A stretch of 64,000 bases of DNA, from contig NC_051094.1 of NCBI RefSeq assembly GCF_901709675.1, forward strand, positions 6,415,001 to 6,479,000, written 5' to 3'. This stretch comes from Syngnathus acus. Its lineage: Eukaryota; Chordata; Actinopteri; Syngnathiformes; Syngnathidae. Both the position numbers and the translations under genes were made by a program. Positions 1 through 13,500 of this stretch are shown piece after piece. Within the stretch, counting starts at the first letter, position 1. Each line of letters begins with the position of its first letter. The notes beneath the pieces were generated by a model. It was not told the DNA's origin, did no database searches, and saw only the letters and a program-made list of their open reading frames with translations.

Positions 1-474
1 TCCCACATCTTTCTCGGGTGTTTCTGAGAGTGAACGTTGCTACAGTATCAATACCTGTATTGATGAGCACAATATAAGGTGGTGGAAATGTTTCGCTTCC
101 CCATTGATCCCAGCCGATCCATTCTGAGGCTGCTCGTGGACGGCCGGGTGAATGAAGGGGAGTGGTCCATCCATCATAAGTCGATGCCGCTTGGCAGACA
201 AGTCCCGTTTTGCCTATTAGCCTCTTTCCTCCTCCTCACTTCAGCTGCTCATCAAGCATAAAACAATCCAGAATGCAGCGCAGATGGAGCTGACATTTAG
301 TCATGAATTTGACAACAGCTGTCTGCACCCACTTGCTTGTAGAATTTCCCCACAATACTTGTTTACAAGATGATTGTACCCTCCCCGCTGTAATGCTCAT
401 TTGCGTTTCACCGCCGCGACAAAACAAATTGTAACTTGAGTCAACTAAATTTCATCTCCCCTTGTCTTCTGCAG
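1..474 (+). other. FBXL17: FBXL17 intron, 3' end (partial)
   Basis: This is the tail of the intron preceding the first exon in the window. It ends in a good acceptor, with a pyrimidine-rich run (about 451-470) followed by GCAG at 471-474. The next exon begins on a whole codon, so this intron is phase 0. I see no gene, RNA or recognisable repeat. Short open frames on both strands show no domain and no coding-like composition. Confidence 0.75.
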
Positions 475-582
475 GTCACTGACCAGTCGATGCGAGCGGT
501 TGCCGAGCATTGCCCAGAGCTGCAGTTTGTCGGCTTCATGGGATGCCCCGTGACATCTCAAGGAGTCATCCATCTCACCGCT
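475..582 (+). CDS. FBXL17: FBXL17 internal exon, leucine-rich repeats
   Basis: This 108-bp exon (36 codons) encodes cysteine-containing leucine-rich repeats of FBXL17. FBXL17 is the substrate-binding subunit of an SKP1-CUL1-F-box ubiquitin ligase, known for quality control of BTB-domain dimers. The frame opens VTDQSMRAVAEHCPELQFVG (residues 1-20) and continues through FMGCPVTSQG to end at HLTA. The VTD and VTS turns and the Cys of EHC and GC are the repeat hallmarks. From memory it matches vertebrate FBXL17 with only a few conservative changes. The acceptor is CTTCTGCAG (ends 474) and the donor is GTAAGT (583-588), both strong. Both flanking introns are phase 0. Translation past the donor to 684 is intron read-through, not protein. 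The F-box itself is not in this window. Confidence 0.95.
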
Positions 583-3279
583 GTAAGTCTCATACAGCTT
601 TGGTCATACCTGGACCGTGATGGTGAATGGCATTTTACAAAGATCAATATTCAAAGATTAGACGGATTTCATTCCTATAATTAGATGTGTGAAAATCTAA
701 AGTGAACAGAACTAAGATGACACAGCTTGAATTATTTCAACACAAACATTGCGACCTTAACTACCTCAAAATCATTCAGGTTCTTCGTTTAAACAAAGAG
801 GTGAGATGGTAAAGTGAATTTAGTAAAGTTAGTACTAAATCTACTTTATAGATAAAAAAATATATATAATAATAATAATTTAGCACTGAGTGACAAAATT
901 GATTTTTAGCTTTTTTATTTTAATTATTTTAATTTAAATTACTTTTCTTAAATTTGTCAAAACGGTAAATTAATCCTGTAAGATGTTCTTTATGAATAGC
1001 TTACAAATGTGACTCCATTTTCTTCATGCGTGGATGTTTGATTCAGATATAATCCTAGCGCCTGCAGGCCGTGCAGTGTCTCCAAGTGGTAAATTGTACT
1101 TTTTAAAAAGAATCCCAGAACCCGACTGTGTCTCGTATCTCCGACTTCATTTTGAAGTTATGTGTTCCCTTTTAAATCTCATGAAAGCCTAATGAGATGA
1201 ATCCCAATAATATGCCACTTGTCTAAGTGCACCCCGCTGTTTGTATATTAGCATCCTAATGAGTCGGGGCCCCGTGGTTAAAGAAGCTCGGCGCCATATA
1301 AACATGGACACACAAAGGCGAATCCTCAGATGGCATTCAGCACTTTTGTCATAACAATCCATCTCGAATGCACGGTCGCTCTTAGGGACCGATGTGTATT
1401 GTACATCCACATATGTGCCCTTGTAATACAATTCGATTTATTTCTGATGAACTCGGGCTCACGCACGAGTGTGAACGCACCCACGTGGGGCTTGGGCGGC
1501 CGTTCCCTCTCAAATGCAATTACTGTTGTGTTAATAGGACTGAGACAGCCGATACCGCCCTACATTATTAGATTAAACAGCAGATTAATTTGCACTTATG
1601 GTTTTGGCCTCCCTATCATCTCAGTGGCCTCTGGTGACCTTGGCCATGGTGTTGTAGACAGACCGTAATGAAGCCAGCCAATCATAACAGCGTTGGCATA
1701 CAGCGAGGTGAAGGCGAACATGCACGGTCTGGCTTACTTCATTATTATTTATTACCGTGTTAACCCGTGGAGAGTTTTAGCTGTGCATAATCCTGATTTC
1801 GAGATTTTTTTTTTCAAAGTTAGTTGCTGATTAGTTATCGATTGTTTATTTCAATTATACTCTCAACTTTTGAGATGTGATGACCGCTTTATTAAATCAC
1901 ACGATGGATTTTTATCCAAATATTCAAGTGGGGGCTGAATTCACACACCGCCGTCGGAAGAAACAATCTGAAAAATATGAACAGAGCCGCAGAGTCTCCT
2001 TGCTACATTTATAAGTTGACCACAAACATGCAAAGGACTGAAATCCCGGAAGACTACGGCAAGATCTCTCTTGGAAGACCTGGAAACTGCCAATATCATT
2101 GTAAAGATTCAAAGGGGAAAAGACACGGCAGCGATGCAAACGCCAGTGGAGTAAATGCCTCCAAATTGTCTCGCCAACTGTAAAGGAACAATGTCAGACT
2201 TGTTCAGCCAAATCTTAGACAGCATGGATTACAACTCTGCACCAATTCCTGCTGGAAAGCTTGCACTCGAATAAACCTGAGGATTTGGAAACAACGCACC
2301 GAGAGAATCGGTTGTCGTTGCCATGAATCACATCGAAGCTCGTCTCGGGTTCAAGTCTTATTTCTGTTATTTCCACTGCTATTTTTTGTGTTTCAAGGCT
2401 TCCCATACTGCTTGTTTGCTCTTTTTACTGACTCTCTCGGTAATCTTCTCTTTAGCAGGTGATTCCGCCTCATTTATTCCCGCTTGGCCCCTCCCATTGT
2501 CGATTGAAAATCGTATTCCCGCATAAGGAATCGTTGCATTTCCTGATGACTCCGTAGACTATCCATGCGAGCGCAAGGCTGCCCTCCCCCTCCCCCCTTG
2601 CTCAATTATTACCTTCCCTCCCTCTTATTTGGCCTCCTCAATTGCACGCTGTCTCTTTGATAAGCTACCCATTCCCCTTCCTCGCCACCCTGTTAGCGCA
2701 AAAGAGAACTGGACAAAATCCATTATATTTTATGAAGTTCTCATTTATGCCACCCTCATTTCAGATTGATATTCTTTTTTTAAACCGACTTCACACAAAT
2801 GAGGGGACGAGGAAATCAATTGGAAACGGTATTCTCCTAATCACACGATCTGATTCTCGCAACGGGCCTCCCACGGCGCTAATGCCGATGGTGTGCCGAG
2901 TAACTATAAAGACTTGGCATTTATGATCCTTTAATGGTTCGGCCTTGGTTAATTCCACGCGGGCTGTGCGGCTCCCCTGCGATGTGCGGCAAAACTCTAT
3001 CTGTAGCACGGCTCTGCTTGCTAAGCTATTGTCTTGTTGGTTACAACAAGAAAACCAATTGAGCTCTCCAGTCTGGGAGACGTTTTACACCATTTCACTT
3101 AAGTTGCCATTTTGTTAGTTGAGGATTATTACAGCAATATGTAGATGCTGAAGCAGTGCCTTTGACAATTATAAACATGCACTTATCAAAAGCTAGCTGC
3201 TATTTTGAGCATGTGCTGTAAAATGGTCATGAAAGCTACCTAGGAATTTTTTGGTTGCTTGCTCGATGATTCTCTACAC

Positions 3280-3587
3280 CAGGGGTGTCAAACTCGTTTT
3301 TTTCGCGGGCCGCATTGTAGTCATAGCTTCTTTCGGAGGGCCGTTATGACTGTCAACCCAAATCAATGTATGAGCACCTCATATTATATGCAGTAAAAGC
3401 TACAAAACAAACTCGTTTTCAAATCAGACGAGTAAAATCTGGTCAAATATTTATTAAATTTAAATACTATTAAAAGTGAAGACAATTTGCAATTCTAGTA
3501 ATGACACGATTTGATTGTCTTTGCGGGCCACATAAAATGATGTGGCGGGCCGTATCTGGCCCCCGGGCCTTGAGTTTGACACCTGTG
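3280..3587. mobile_element. hAT-like non-autonomous MITE with near-intact 8-bp target duplication
   Basis: This 308-bp element carries terminal inverted repeats: CAGGGGTGTCAAACTC at the left and GAGTTTGACACCTGTG at the right (one mismatch). Directly outside lie CTCTACAC (3272-3279) and CTCTCCAC (3588-3595), an 8-bp target-site duplication with one difference, as expected for hAT transposons. Inside, blocks of GCGGGCC near both ends form sub-terminal inverted sequence. There is no transposase frame, so it depends on an autonomous relative for movement. The right 65 or so bases are closely similar, in reverse complement, to the left end of the element at 21046-21351. Confidence 0.85.
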
Positions 3588-3814
3588 CTCTCCACGATTT
3601 TAAAATCCCAGCGTGACACTTTTTCAAAGTCCCAAACAAAGTTGTCTGTAGAAAAGACATGATACATTACTGTGAAAGTACTTCTGAACACAACAAACTT
3701 TGTATTTGGCTGTGATTGTCTTTGGATTGTCTGAACTCAAACTCAAAAAAACTCAGTTAGGCCCAGTTATGTGTGTGGCCCGCTTGCGCTAGCACGCCTC
3801 TTCTAACTCGCATT

Positions 3815-3998
3815 CTCCTGATTGAAAAGTGTTGAAATCACCTTGTTTCCGTTAACCGTCTTTTCGTTTGTGAGCTTTTCCATCAATCAGTCTTAAGACA
3901 TTGCCTCCTGATTGAAAAGTGTTGAAATCACCTCGTTTCCGTTGACCATCTTTCTGTTTTTGAGCTTTTCCATCAATCAATCTTAAGACATTGCCTCC
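3815..3998. repeat. 90-bp tandem duplication, two copies
   Basis: The sequence beginning CTCCTGATTGAAAAGTG occurs at 3815 and again at 3905. The copies align without gaps over 90 bp at roughly 92% identity by eye. Both contain GAGCTTTTCCATCAATCA and end in AAGACATTGCCTCC. The minus-strand open frame across it (3852-4202) repeats a short peptide only because of the duplication and is not a gene. Confidence 0.85.
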
Positions 3999-5445
3999 CT
4001 CTTGCATATGTGCTGTGTTTGTTACGCTCACAAACAGTCCCTCTGTGTCTCTCCATCTTCCTGTCAAGCGCGGCTCTTTTCTTCTGCCAGTGATTAAGTC
4101 CAAGGTCGACTCTATTGGAAAGTTGATGTTAAGAGAGCCGCTCTTGGTGGCGGCGAGGGTTCCTCCCGTCGCTCTGAGATGACTTCCCCTCTGCCTCCTC
4201 ATACATCAACCTATCATTGCCCCAAGACAATGTGGGACTCATACTTGTTTCTTTTCCCCCCCCTCCTGTGAAAAGTCTTAATGTCTGGGCGAATGAGAGC
4301 CGCCCTGGGACATAACAAATGACGAGGCTGTTGAAGAATGTGTCAGAGATGAAACGACATATATTTTGAGGCTGTGATAGCTTTGTGTCGTCTCTCTGAT
4401 GTGCACAACTGGGATTTTTCTGGTCTTAATTTGGGGCCTTGTAGCTCCATTCAGCCGTGCTGCCTCGGCGGTTTTGTTGTTCCGCGCCACAGAACGTTGG
4501 GACCTTTGATAAATATTCTCTAAATTTGAAACAACCGGACCACAATACCTCCAGCTTTCGATGTGCTTTTCGAGCGTATAAAACAGTCTGCTGTGGGACG
4601 GGGAGGCTATTTAATTTCAGAACCATAATTATAGGTTTTATTCTTTGTGGTGGCGGTGCAATGGTAATATCAATATATTGAATTTATTTTCTCCATAAGT
4701 AATAATTGAAATAGATGTAATCCGGCCCAAGGGGGTCAAACGTCCACCGTCATAAAACTGTTATACTCTTTTGGGCTTCTTCTGTACAGTTGTCCCCTCT
4801 GCAGAACTTTTCCCGCTTTTGTATAAATACCATTGACGTGGAATGTCGACACAGCAATATTTGAAATTCTGTGGTAGTGTTAGAAATGTAAGGGACAGAG
4901 ATACCAGAGGATCTTTGGATGCTCCCTATTGTTCAGGATCTCTTTTGAGTCTTTTGTATGGCGCCGTTATATTGAATGATGCAACTCTCCCATTCATCCG
5001 CACTTGGAACGAGAGATTTCTCCGCCTGTCTATTTGGCGTCAATGTCATCATAACTGCATGTTGTTGTTGTCTTGAAGCTTCTGCTATCAGGACCCCCCC
5101 ACATCGAGTCATTTTTCCAACTTGCATGATATGTTCGGCTCAGTTATTATACCAGACGCGCTCCTTGAGTAAGCACCTTAACGTAAACACAAAAAGTAGA
5201 GCGAAGCTTTTTTTTTTTTTTTGCGGTTTCTTTTTTTAGTTCTATTGTTGTCATTACCATTTTTTTTTTTCTTTTGGCTTATCATCCCAGATTCCCTTTT
5301 GAATGGGGATAAACAAAGAAAAAGCCAAAGAAAACACAAACCACATGGGGGAAGCGAGGGATTGAGGCAAATCAACGCATGCCAAGCCACGTTGACACAC
5401 TCTAACCCAGATGTCTTCCATTTCTTGTACTTTACTCACTCTACT

Positions 5446-5492
5446 ATCTATCCATCCATTTTCTACTCCTCATCCTATTCGGGTCACGGTGA
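5446..5492. repeat. Fragment of a widespread teleost interspersed repeat
   Basis: The segment runs TATCCATCCATTTTCTAC and then CATCCTATTCGGGTCACGG. It resembles the very common fish repeat end 'CATCCATTTTCTATACCGC..GGGTCACGG'. Only this short fragment is recognisable and I cannot assign a class. A piece of what is often the same repeat lies at 33174-33207. Confidence 0.5.
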
Positions 5493-5803
5493 AATTTTGT
5501 TCCTTAAAATTTGAACTCCCAAGTTGTTTGACTTCCAAACTTTTTTATTTTCCCACAAGTCTCGTTGTAATTGCTTTGGAGGTCTTTCACTGTGACATGC
5601 GCCTCGCCTTCACTTGCCCTCCTACAATGGAAGAGTGATGTCTGGCTTTGCCATAGTCTGTCGACACCTTATCTCGCGTCCCCCTCCATATTGGTGCACT
5701 GGAAATACATTACCGCAGTGACCTGTGTTACACCGATAACCTCGCCTGGAAACAAGCGAATGAACTAAATGCATGTCTGTACCTATTGCTATATGAAATA
5801 AAA

Positions 5804-6082
5804 TGTGTGCGTGTGTGTGTGTCTGAGCGATTGCATACTTGTCCCAGAGGTGGAATTGGGGATAACTGACTGGAGTGAGGGGGGCAATTTGAGGACTAAG
5901 AGGGGCTTTTGGAGCAAGAAAGGTTATAGAGGTTGGCAGGGGAGAAGGGGGGAAGGCGCTGAAAATGGAAATAATAATTTTCTCTGCTCCTGTAAGAAGG
6001 AGATTGGGGGATTTATATATATAATGAGTAAAGAAGAGCCTGAGGATGATGTTTTTTTTTTTTTTATGTGTGTGTGTGTGTG
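5804..6082. repeat. Two TG microsatellites, one preceded by poly-T
   Basis: A short interrupted (GT)n tract lies at 5804-5822. A T14 run followed by (TG)8 lies at 6052-6082. The sequence between them is G-rich and unique by eye. Both tracts are simple sequence without further function visible. Confidence 0.85.
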
Positions 6083-9000
6083 TTGCAAGAGTAATTGAAG
6101 AATAATTCATTTAGCTGTCAGACGTTTTAATCCACAGACGGAGGGGTGACGCAATGAAGGGGTTGTTGACCTCCAGTAGGGTTGGGCGGGTGTGTTGCTT
6201 CTTGTCTGGTTATTGGCCAAGCTGGTGCCACTGTACTGTCTGGCTGCCAACCAGCGCTCTTTGTTGTCTGCGCGTTTGTGAGCGCACATACAAGTGTACG
6301 CCGAGCCCCGCACGAAACAGTGCTCGCTATCTCCTCCTCGAGCCTTTCCTCACTACTGAGTTTGTTATCAACACTTGCACATGTGGGATTAGTGGCTGAA
6401 AGGGAGAAAAAAGGACTGTGGCGGAGGAAATAAGTGATAGACAGTACTGTAGATGGGTGTATGACAGATAAAAACACACACGTACACACATCTATCCATC
6501 CCGACCTAGACAATAGAATTTATTGCTTGATATTAAACGTACAATAAAAATATGACTTTTCCAGTTCATGCATTTCTTTCTCTCACTCTCTTCATATTAA
6601 TATCACAATGCTGAACATTGGATTGGATTTTGTTGGAAATCCACTCAAATTATGTCTACAGCACTTTTGACAGTCAACTGAAGATTTAGGTTTTTAGAAT
6701 TGCTCAGTTGCTCAATTCACAAATACTAAAAACTATGACTCATTCAGGTGATGCAATTCTGATCAATATGCAATAATGATTTATCACGTGGGCAAGAGTG
6801 ATTTGATCTTGTCTCACGGAACTCTGCAGGACATGGTTAAGAAGAAAACAAAAGTGTGTATGCATGAGTGCCCACTTGTAGCCACGTAGTGACACGGCTA
6901 CACTCATCTCACCCCTTTGGCCTCCGTCGCGTCCTGCCTGACACCGTCTGCAACACATGAGGGCGTCTGAGCGGAATGCGTAATGGCGGCCGGGCCGCCG
7001 CCGCTACAACAAAACAGTCGCGCTTGTTGTGACTTTGACTTCCTCTTCAGAACTTTGGATGACTGTCGGAAACTTAAGTCCGGCATTTGCTGTGCACAAA
7101 GTTTTGAGCAAAAGTGTCTCTTCCACGACGTCTTTTTTTTCCTCAATTGCTAATTCCGAAGATAACATTTTTATTGTCATTTTTTTTATACCCATCTTTA
7201 ACTCCTACGTCTTAATTTTTTTGCCAATAGTGTCACATTCTCATTTATTCTAAGGTTTTCTATAACTCAACAAAAATGGTGTTTACTTTTCAGGTGTTAT
7301 TTTGATAAGCTCCATGTTGACGTGTTCACAGGCATCATGTTGGTGAACACTGCAAATACAACAAGCGCTTGTTTTACCAGCCAGCTCTTGAATAGAATCC
7401 TTTGTGGCCATATTTAGAATACTAAGTATCAAATGGATGTACACTTTTTGCGACACTATAATATAAGCCCCAATACTCAGAGGATTTATGTTTTAAAGCT
7501 TCCAAACCACTGTGGTCATGTAAACATATACCCCCAAAAAAAAAATTATTTTTATCAAGGAACAGTCTCAAACATCCCCATTAAATCACAATTTGAATTA
7601 ACCAAACTAATGGTTCCAAAAGCAACGCTCGCTCATGTAGCCTTGCGGTTATGACATCACATCCTCTGCATGAGGTCCCCTAGCTTCCTGCTCAGCAAGG
7701 CTTGACGCTTGAGGTTGAGCAAATAAATGCTGTAATAACGCAAGAGTTGTAAGTGAGCGTGGACTACTTGGCCCTATAACACCGTTTAATGCAATAAAGT
7801 GTCAAATCACCCGCCTCTAATATTGAACTCCCCACGCTTGTAGCCAAGAGAGGGTGTATTTTTAAAAGCGTGTGTTATTTTTCTTTAATTTCAAACGGCG
7901 CGTTGCGTTTGACCTCAGACTCTCATTCTTCCTGCCTGAGAGAGCCTCTAATTGAAGCCGAGCCAGGAGGCGCACCCCCTCCTGTCACGCGGGCCACATT
8001 AAATAATACTCATTTCAGAAAAACATGTGCTGCTACACCCGTTGTCTCATGTATGAGACGTTTTCTCATCCGTCTCTGCGTGTGAATCGATTGCATGTTT
8101 TTGGGCCGGAAACAACGGAGAAATTGTCCATAATTTATATCCAATTTAGCAGATTTAATAGTGCTTTGGCGCACATTGTACTCGGCATAATAAATTCCCC
8201 CCCCTGTTCTTTTCAATCTAAATTTAAATTAAAATCATGCCTTTAAGACATAGGAGTATTGGTTGTTAATTTACTGATTGGAGATGAAATTATTTTTGGC
8301 GGAAGGGTTGATTCATTGGAGCAGCGTGAGTTCATAATGCGCGATTGTGTTCTGAGAATCCTCATTGTGTTTGTGCACTTGAGCGTGCGTCCACGCGCCG
8401 AACTCGGAATATTCATAAAAATCAATGCGTGCATTAATTTGAGCGCCAGCCTGCGTATATTCATGGGTGGGGACACCAGGCTGGCCTCAGAGCAGCTGGA
8501 TTTTGCAGGTTTGGCTGTTTTTATGAATGGCATGAATAATTATCCAGGTGTAGCTGCCAACTCGGGGGAGACGTGATGAAGTCTGCGTGGTCACAGGCGG
8601 TAGAAAAAGAAAAACTCTGAATCCACCCTCACCCCCTCCCCTCATTTTTTTTTTTCCAAAGTCGATTTTTCTTTCTACCTAAATCACCGGCTTTGTTTCC
8701 CTTCACCGCCGCGCTCACCGTTAGTTTGTTTTTCTTCCCCTGCGCGTATATTCCTGTGACACACAAAATGAACTATTTCGCGAGTGGAAGTGATTCAATA
8801 CGATTGGAGCCGTTAAAACGTTTCGAGTGAAATTAATGTAATCTGTCAACTATGGGAAAACAAAGGCCGGCTTTGCGTCCCGTCACCTGATGTGGCTCTG
8901 AGTAATTACTGAAAGCTTGTTCTTTTTTCATACATCAACTTGCGGAGATGGATGAACAAAGTTCCAGTCTTGGCTGCCTCCTCCCTTTCGCCAACACATA

Positions 9001-10422
9001 CATTTTCTATTTTCGCCCACCAAGCTACACTACGGGCCAATCCAATCCGACCGCTGTTGGCCCCATTTCCCATTGGTTAGCCACATCAATGAAATTTACT
9101 CTATTGGCTGGATTCAGAGCTCAGTTTAGCCGACATAAGCAGTTTTAAATTTGGTGAGCAAATACGATTTTTGTCCTCGGGGGGGATTTCCTGAAGGTTT
9201 AATCACGTTAATAAATATGCATGTGTGAGGAGATGTAATGGTCACGTGATAAATCTGATTGGATATAAGTGACACACACACATGGATCGGGTTTATTGGG
9301 CATGAATAATTTGTTATTTGATTCGGCATTGGCCACAGGGGAACGTCGCAACTTTTTTTTGTGTTTGCTTGTCCGCATTCACCTACGCTGGCCTTCCATC
9401 AAACACCAGCCGCTCACCCACTTGACCTTCTTATTTGTCACATACACACTTATTTGTCCACACATGCAAACACACAAGCTGTTTGTTTACCTCACATCTA
9501 TTCAGCATATACATACAGACGTCTCCGTGTTATCACAACATTCTGTTTCATGTTTATTTCATGGTGAAGAAGACCTTTAGAACAGGCGATGCAATTATAT
9601 GGCCAGTTTTAGAACGGTTAGCGGAAGACGCTTTCTCACGTCCGCTTGGTTGACTCAATGAGCCTCTGCCCCCCACCCCCCACCCCCCCGTGCGTTCACG
9701 CTGCTGCTTTATATGTCAAACCTATGGAGCCAACAGTCGTGCTCAGTGATCTAAACACCCAACGTGAGCTTGTTTTCTTTTTAGCCGTGGCCGTGACATT
9801 TCGCACCCCCGCCCGCCCTCCCCGGAGGCCGCCTGGAATATCACTCCTCTGACTGGTTGACCCCCCTCCAACATGCGTGCAGTTAAATGTGCTTCATTCA
9901 TTTTCCCAAAGCCTGTTTTTTTCACACATGGTGGGTGTCAGGAAGCCAAGATATTGACTTTTTTTTTTTTTTTAATCCCGGGACCTCTTTGGGAGTATTC
10001 AGATAGGAGCGAGGGCTGATTTAAAATTGGGGAGATGAAAGGAAAGGGAGCATACATAGTATTGGCTCAGAAGTCCTCACAGCAGTTATGGAAGCACATA
10101 TTGGAAAACTAACAAAGTCGTATGAGACTAATTCTTATGCTTTGATGGCTTAGGATGGAAGTGTTTGGAGCACCCATCCAGCCATCACGTTCTATTTAAT
10201 TGGTTTCTCTATGCTTAACATCACAGAAGAAACACAATGACCAATTTTCAAATGGATGATTTTTTTTTTGTCAGCGCTCCGGGAGTTAAGTCTCCAGTCC
10301 TACTTTTAGTCACACATTTGTCTTTTTAATAAAGAAAAATAACTCTGTATTGTATTCAAACATAATAATAAGAAATGACTGACCATCACCACCAAACCTT
10401 GATGCTACTTTTATGTTTTCAG

Positions 10423-10553
10423 CTACGCAACCTGACCGTGCTGGACTTGCGGCACATCTCAGAGCTGAACAATGAGACGGTAATGGAGGTGGTGAAGAAG
10501 TGTCGCAAACTCAGCTCTCTCAACCTCTGCCTCAACTGGAGCATCAATGACAG
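10423..10553 (+). CDS. FBXL17: FBXL17 internal exon, leucine-rich repeats
   Basis: This 131-bp exon (43 codons plus two bases) continues the FBXL17 leucine-rich-repeat array. It begins LRNLTVLDLRHISELNNETV and runs through VKKCRKLSSLNLCLNW to SIND, with the next codon split as AG|G (Arg) across the following intron. LTVLDL and LSSLNL are the beta-strand LxxLxL motifs, and the Cys of KKC is typical of the cysteine-containing repeat class. The peptide is very close to vertebrate FBXL17 as I remember it. The acceptor is TTATGTTTTCAG and the donor is CAG|GTATGT. It joins the previous exon in phase 0 and exits in phase 2. Read-through after 10553 is intron. Confidence 0.95.
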
Positions 10554-13500
10554 GTATGTTCAGCCTGTTGTTGACAGTCTTATTTTGGATCACGTCGATG
10601 CCGACTGATAATCATGTAAGCGCTAAGAGTAAAAGAAAAATAATATGGCTGAGATGAGGCCATACAACCATAGCATGGCAAAAACAAACCATAAAAAAGC
10701 AAACTAGCTGCCTTGCAGCTAAAGCAAGCAAGCCATTTTTTAAAATAAATTGTAATAAATCCAATTAAGAAAAGTAAATGGATCGAGAGGATTTTCCCTA
10801 ATGTTCTTTTAATGACTCATTAGTGTCATGATTGACAAATAATGCTTGATAAATTTTTGATGGTATTTTCTACGAGCTGACAGATTTAAGCCATTATTAA
10901 AATATTCTAATTGCATCACCACGGTAAAATCCAAATTGCTGATTTTGTTTTTTTTGACTGTTGGTTGTTTGAAGACACATTTCATCCTGATCGATAGCTC
11001 TATATGGTCACATTACACAAAATGTTTCCTTAATGATAACATGGATGTTTCATTTGGCTGATTAACCTTTTTAACATACCCGCTGAACGGAAGATCATCG
11101 CACAAACACACACAAGAATCCATCTAAGAACTGATTTAAAAAAAAAAGAAAATGTTCCAAAGCACATTTTCTTTTGTTTCTTTGTCCCTCTGGTCATCAG
11201 TCTCCTCTGCTCCCGCCATCTGCTTTGGGAGTCGAGGGGCTGCGCAGTATTGCAGCAACAAGAGTAAACCATCTCCTCTTTTATTTATCACGCTGTGTTT
11301 TATTCATATGTTTCAATTTAATCTATCGATTTGCAGCTACGGTTGTTGCTCCTCCCGCCGACTGCGCTCCCACTCCGACTCGGGAGTGTGAACACAATAT
11401 TGAATTTTAACGCGGTGCACATAACGTGTGTGTGCGGAATCATTCTTGCATTAAGTTTGCGGCAGACATGTGATGGGGAATGTGATGCTACCTCTACCTC
11501 CTTTCAATCAACAAAACATGAAGTTTGGCGAAAGGCTCGAAAGGGTTCCACACAGGCGCCCTCGCACGCGCACACACATAACATGGTGCCTTGATGCCGT
11601 AATGATATTTACTGAACTGGCCCGTGGGCTCAAGACGTGCGTGTGTCTGACAGGAGCTGCCCGGATCACCTGTGGGAATATTGGAATTTATAATTGGTTT
11701 AGTGTGTGTGTTTGTGTAGCCTCACGTGCTATTGCGTGTCTTAGCTTTGAGGGTGACTGAGCCGGTCAGCCATTCTTGATGAATCTTCCACCCTCCATCC
11801 CCCAAAGGAGGATTTTTTGAAAATCCTCAAGTTGTAGGTGCAGTTTACTCTTTGTGCCTCCTGGCCTTTTTCCGTGTGGTTATTGTTGCGCATACGCCAA
11901 CGTGTGCATGTGGGTGTGTATATTGTGCACATGCCCACTGCTGCTCAAGGACTGAAAGCAAATAAAAGCCTTCCAGTCGTAAGATACTTTATTGTTACTC
12001 TTTACAGTCGCACGGCTCGAAGCGTGAAAGCGGTGGCGGGTTGGGGTGGGGGTGCTCATATTTAAAGGGTGTGTATGTGTGTGAGTGTGCGTGTGGATTT
12101 AAAGGTTCAATAAGTATAAACTGCCACACCAGATCGGGCTATATATTTTGTGGTGCCTGCTTGCATCATCCTAAAAATGTGTTTGAATGTTCAAACCCAG
12201 TCAGGTAAATAGTGTTGGAGGAAAGGGGGTGTTTTTTTTGTTTTTTTTCCCTTTCTTGCCAGTGCTGTCAGGCCTGCATGGTTGCATCATGCATGGTTAG
12301 AGCTTGTAAGCCACTGTGTGATGACTCACAATGCACAACAACAGATTCGATGAAACACCTTTTAGAAACACCTCTGGAACTAAGTTGGACTGACACTTGA
12401 ATATACAAGCACAATATCCCAGTTTCACCCAGTAATGAATATTAAACACAAGGAGGTATTTTCCACAAAAGTACAAATAAAATTATTTTTTGTTGTTGCT
12501 AAAAATCAACCTTTAATGCAGATCAATTACTTTTTATTGCTCTCACAACAATCTACTCGGCTAAACTAGCAAAAAGGCGGAAAAATGATCATCACATACA
12601 TTTGAAGGATTTGATAATTGTTAAAAATGAAAAAGAAGACCAAATTAATAAACAGACTAAAGGTTGTAAGTTAAGGCCGTCGCAAACTGCAGACCCTTGC
12701 ACGCTAACCCACCAAAGAGGCTACAAACCGATACAAAGTGGGTTAGCTCTCTCTAGCTTTTCGAGGTTCTCTGCATCACGGCCGCGCACACAGTTGTCGT
12801 GATGCATACCGACATCTCTCACTCTGGCGTCAGAGTAAAGACCGAAATGACTGGAGCCCTCTTCACAATGGTCCTCTGAGGGCACAGCGGGGTCAGAAGT
12901 AGTGTGAATGCTTCAGTGGGGTAGCGCTTGGCCAGAGGCAGGTAAACAGGCGCAGGAAATGACCCCTTATTTCCAGGATCAATTTGTCCCCTGATAAGAG
13001 GCCATTGGAGAGATACAGCCCTGTGGGTGGTAAAGTACTTGCTCATTTTTCTTTTGCCGCCTCTTGGTTTTTTTTCCCCTTTCCCTTCTCCACTCGTCTT
13101 TCATTTCTTGCCAAAACAAACACTGCGCACTCCGGATGATCCCCCCCGCCCCCATCCTTCCGGGTAATGGTGGCGAATGGCATCCATGTAAGAAAGCGAG
13201 ATGAACAAATCAAGACTTTGCAAGCGTCGCGGGCCAATGGGCAGATTGCGACAGTGGGACGTCAATTTTTGGTCACTGTCATTTCTCGGCGTGAGAGGAT
13301 AGAATAGGCTGCATGCGGTGGCGTCGGGCGAGCGGGCGGGCCCATCATTTCCCGGCATCGTCTCGAGCCTTGATAGCGGGCCAAAATGGAGGGGACGTTT
13401 TTCAAATTTCACAGTTTGAAAATTGGGAGGGAGCCATGATTAAATTGGACTAGCTGAATAAATGGCTGACTTTTCACGATTGGTGTTTTTATGCCATCTT

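Larger units (their letters stand above)
583..10422 (+). other. FBXL17: FBXL17 intron, 9.8 kb, phase 0
   Basis: This intron joins the exons ending at 582 and starting at 10423. It runs from GTAAGT to TTATGTTTTCAG. It holds a hAT-like MITE (3280-3587), a 90-bp tandem duplication (3815-3998), a fragment of a widespread fish repeat (5446-5492), TG microsatellites near 5.8 and 6.06 kb and many poly-T runs. I found no further exon. The open frames of 60-160 codons (for example 5622-6110 minus, which contains poly-K and TH repeats) come from simple sequence or show no domain. A stretch at about 7900-8570 is CpG-containing and has several TAAT cores. It could hold regulatory DNA, but nothing specific supports that. 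Confidence 0.85.

Noticed and set aside
583-684. Continuation of the first exon's frame past 582
   Set aside because: A strong GTAAGT donor at 583 and loss of similarity to FBXL17 after HLTA show that this is intron.
5178-5439. Overlapping frames rich in K or F near 5.2-5.4 kb
   Set aside because: They arise from poly-T/poly-A runs and show no protein features.
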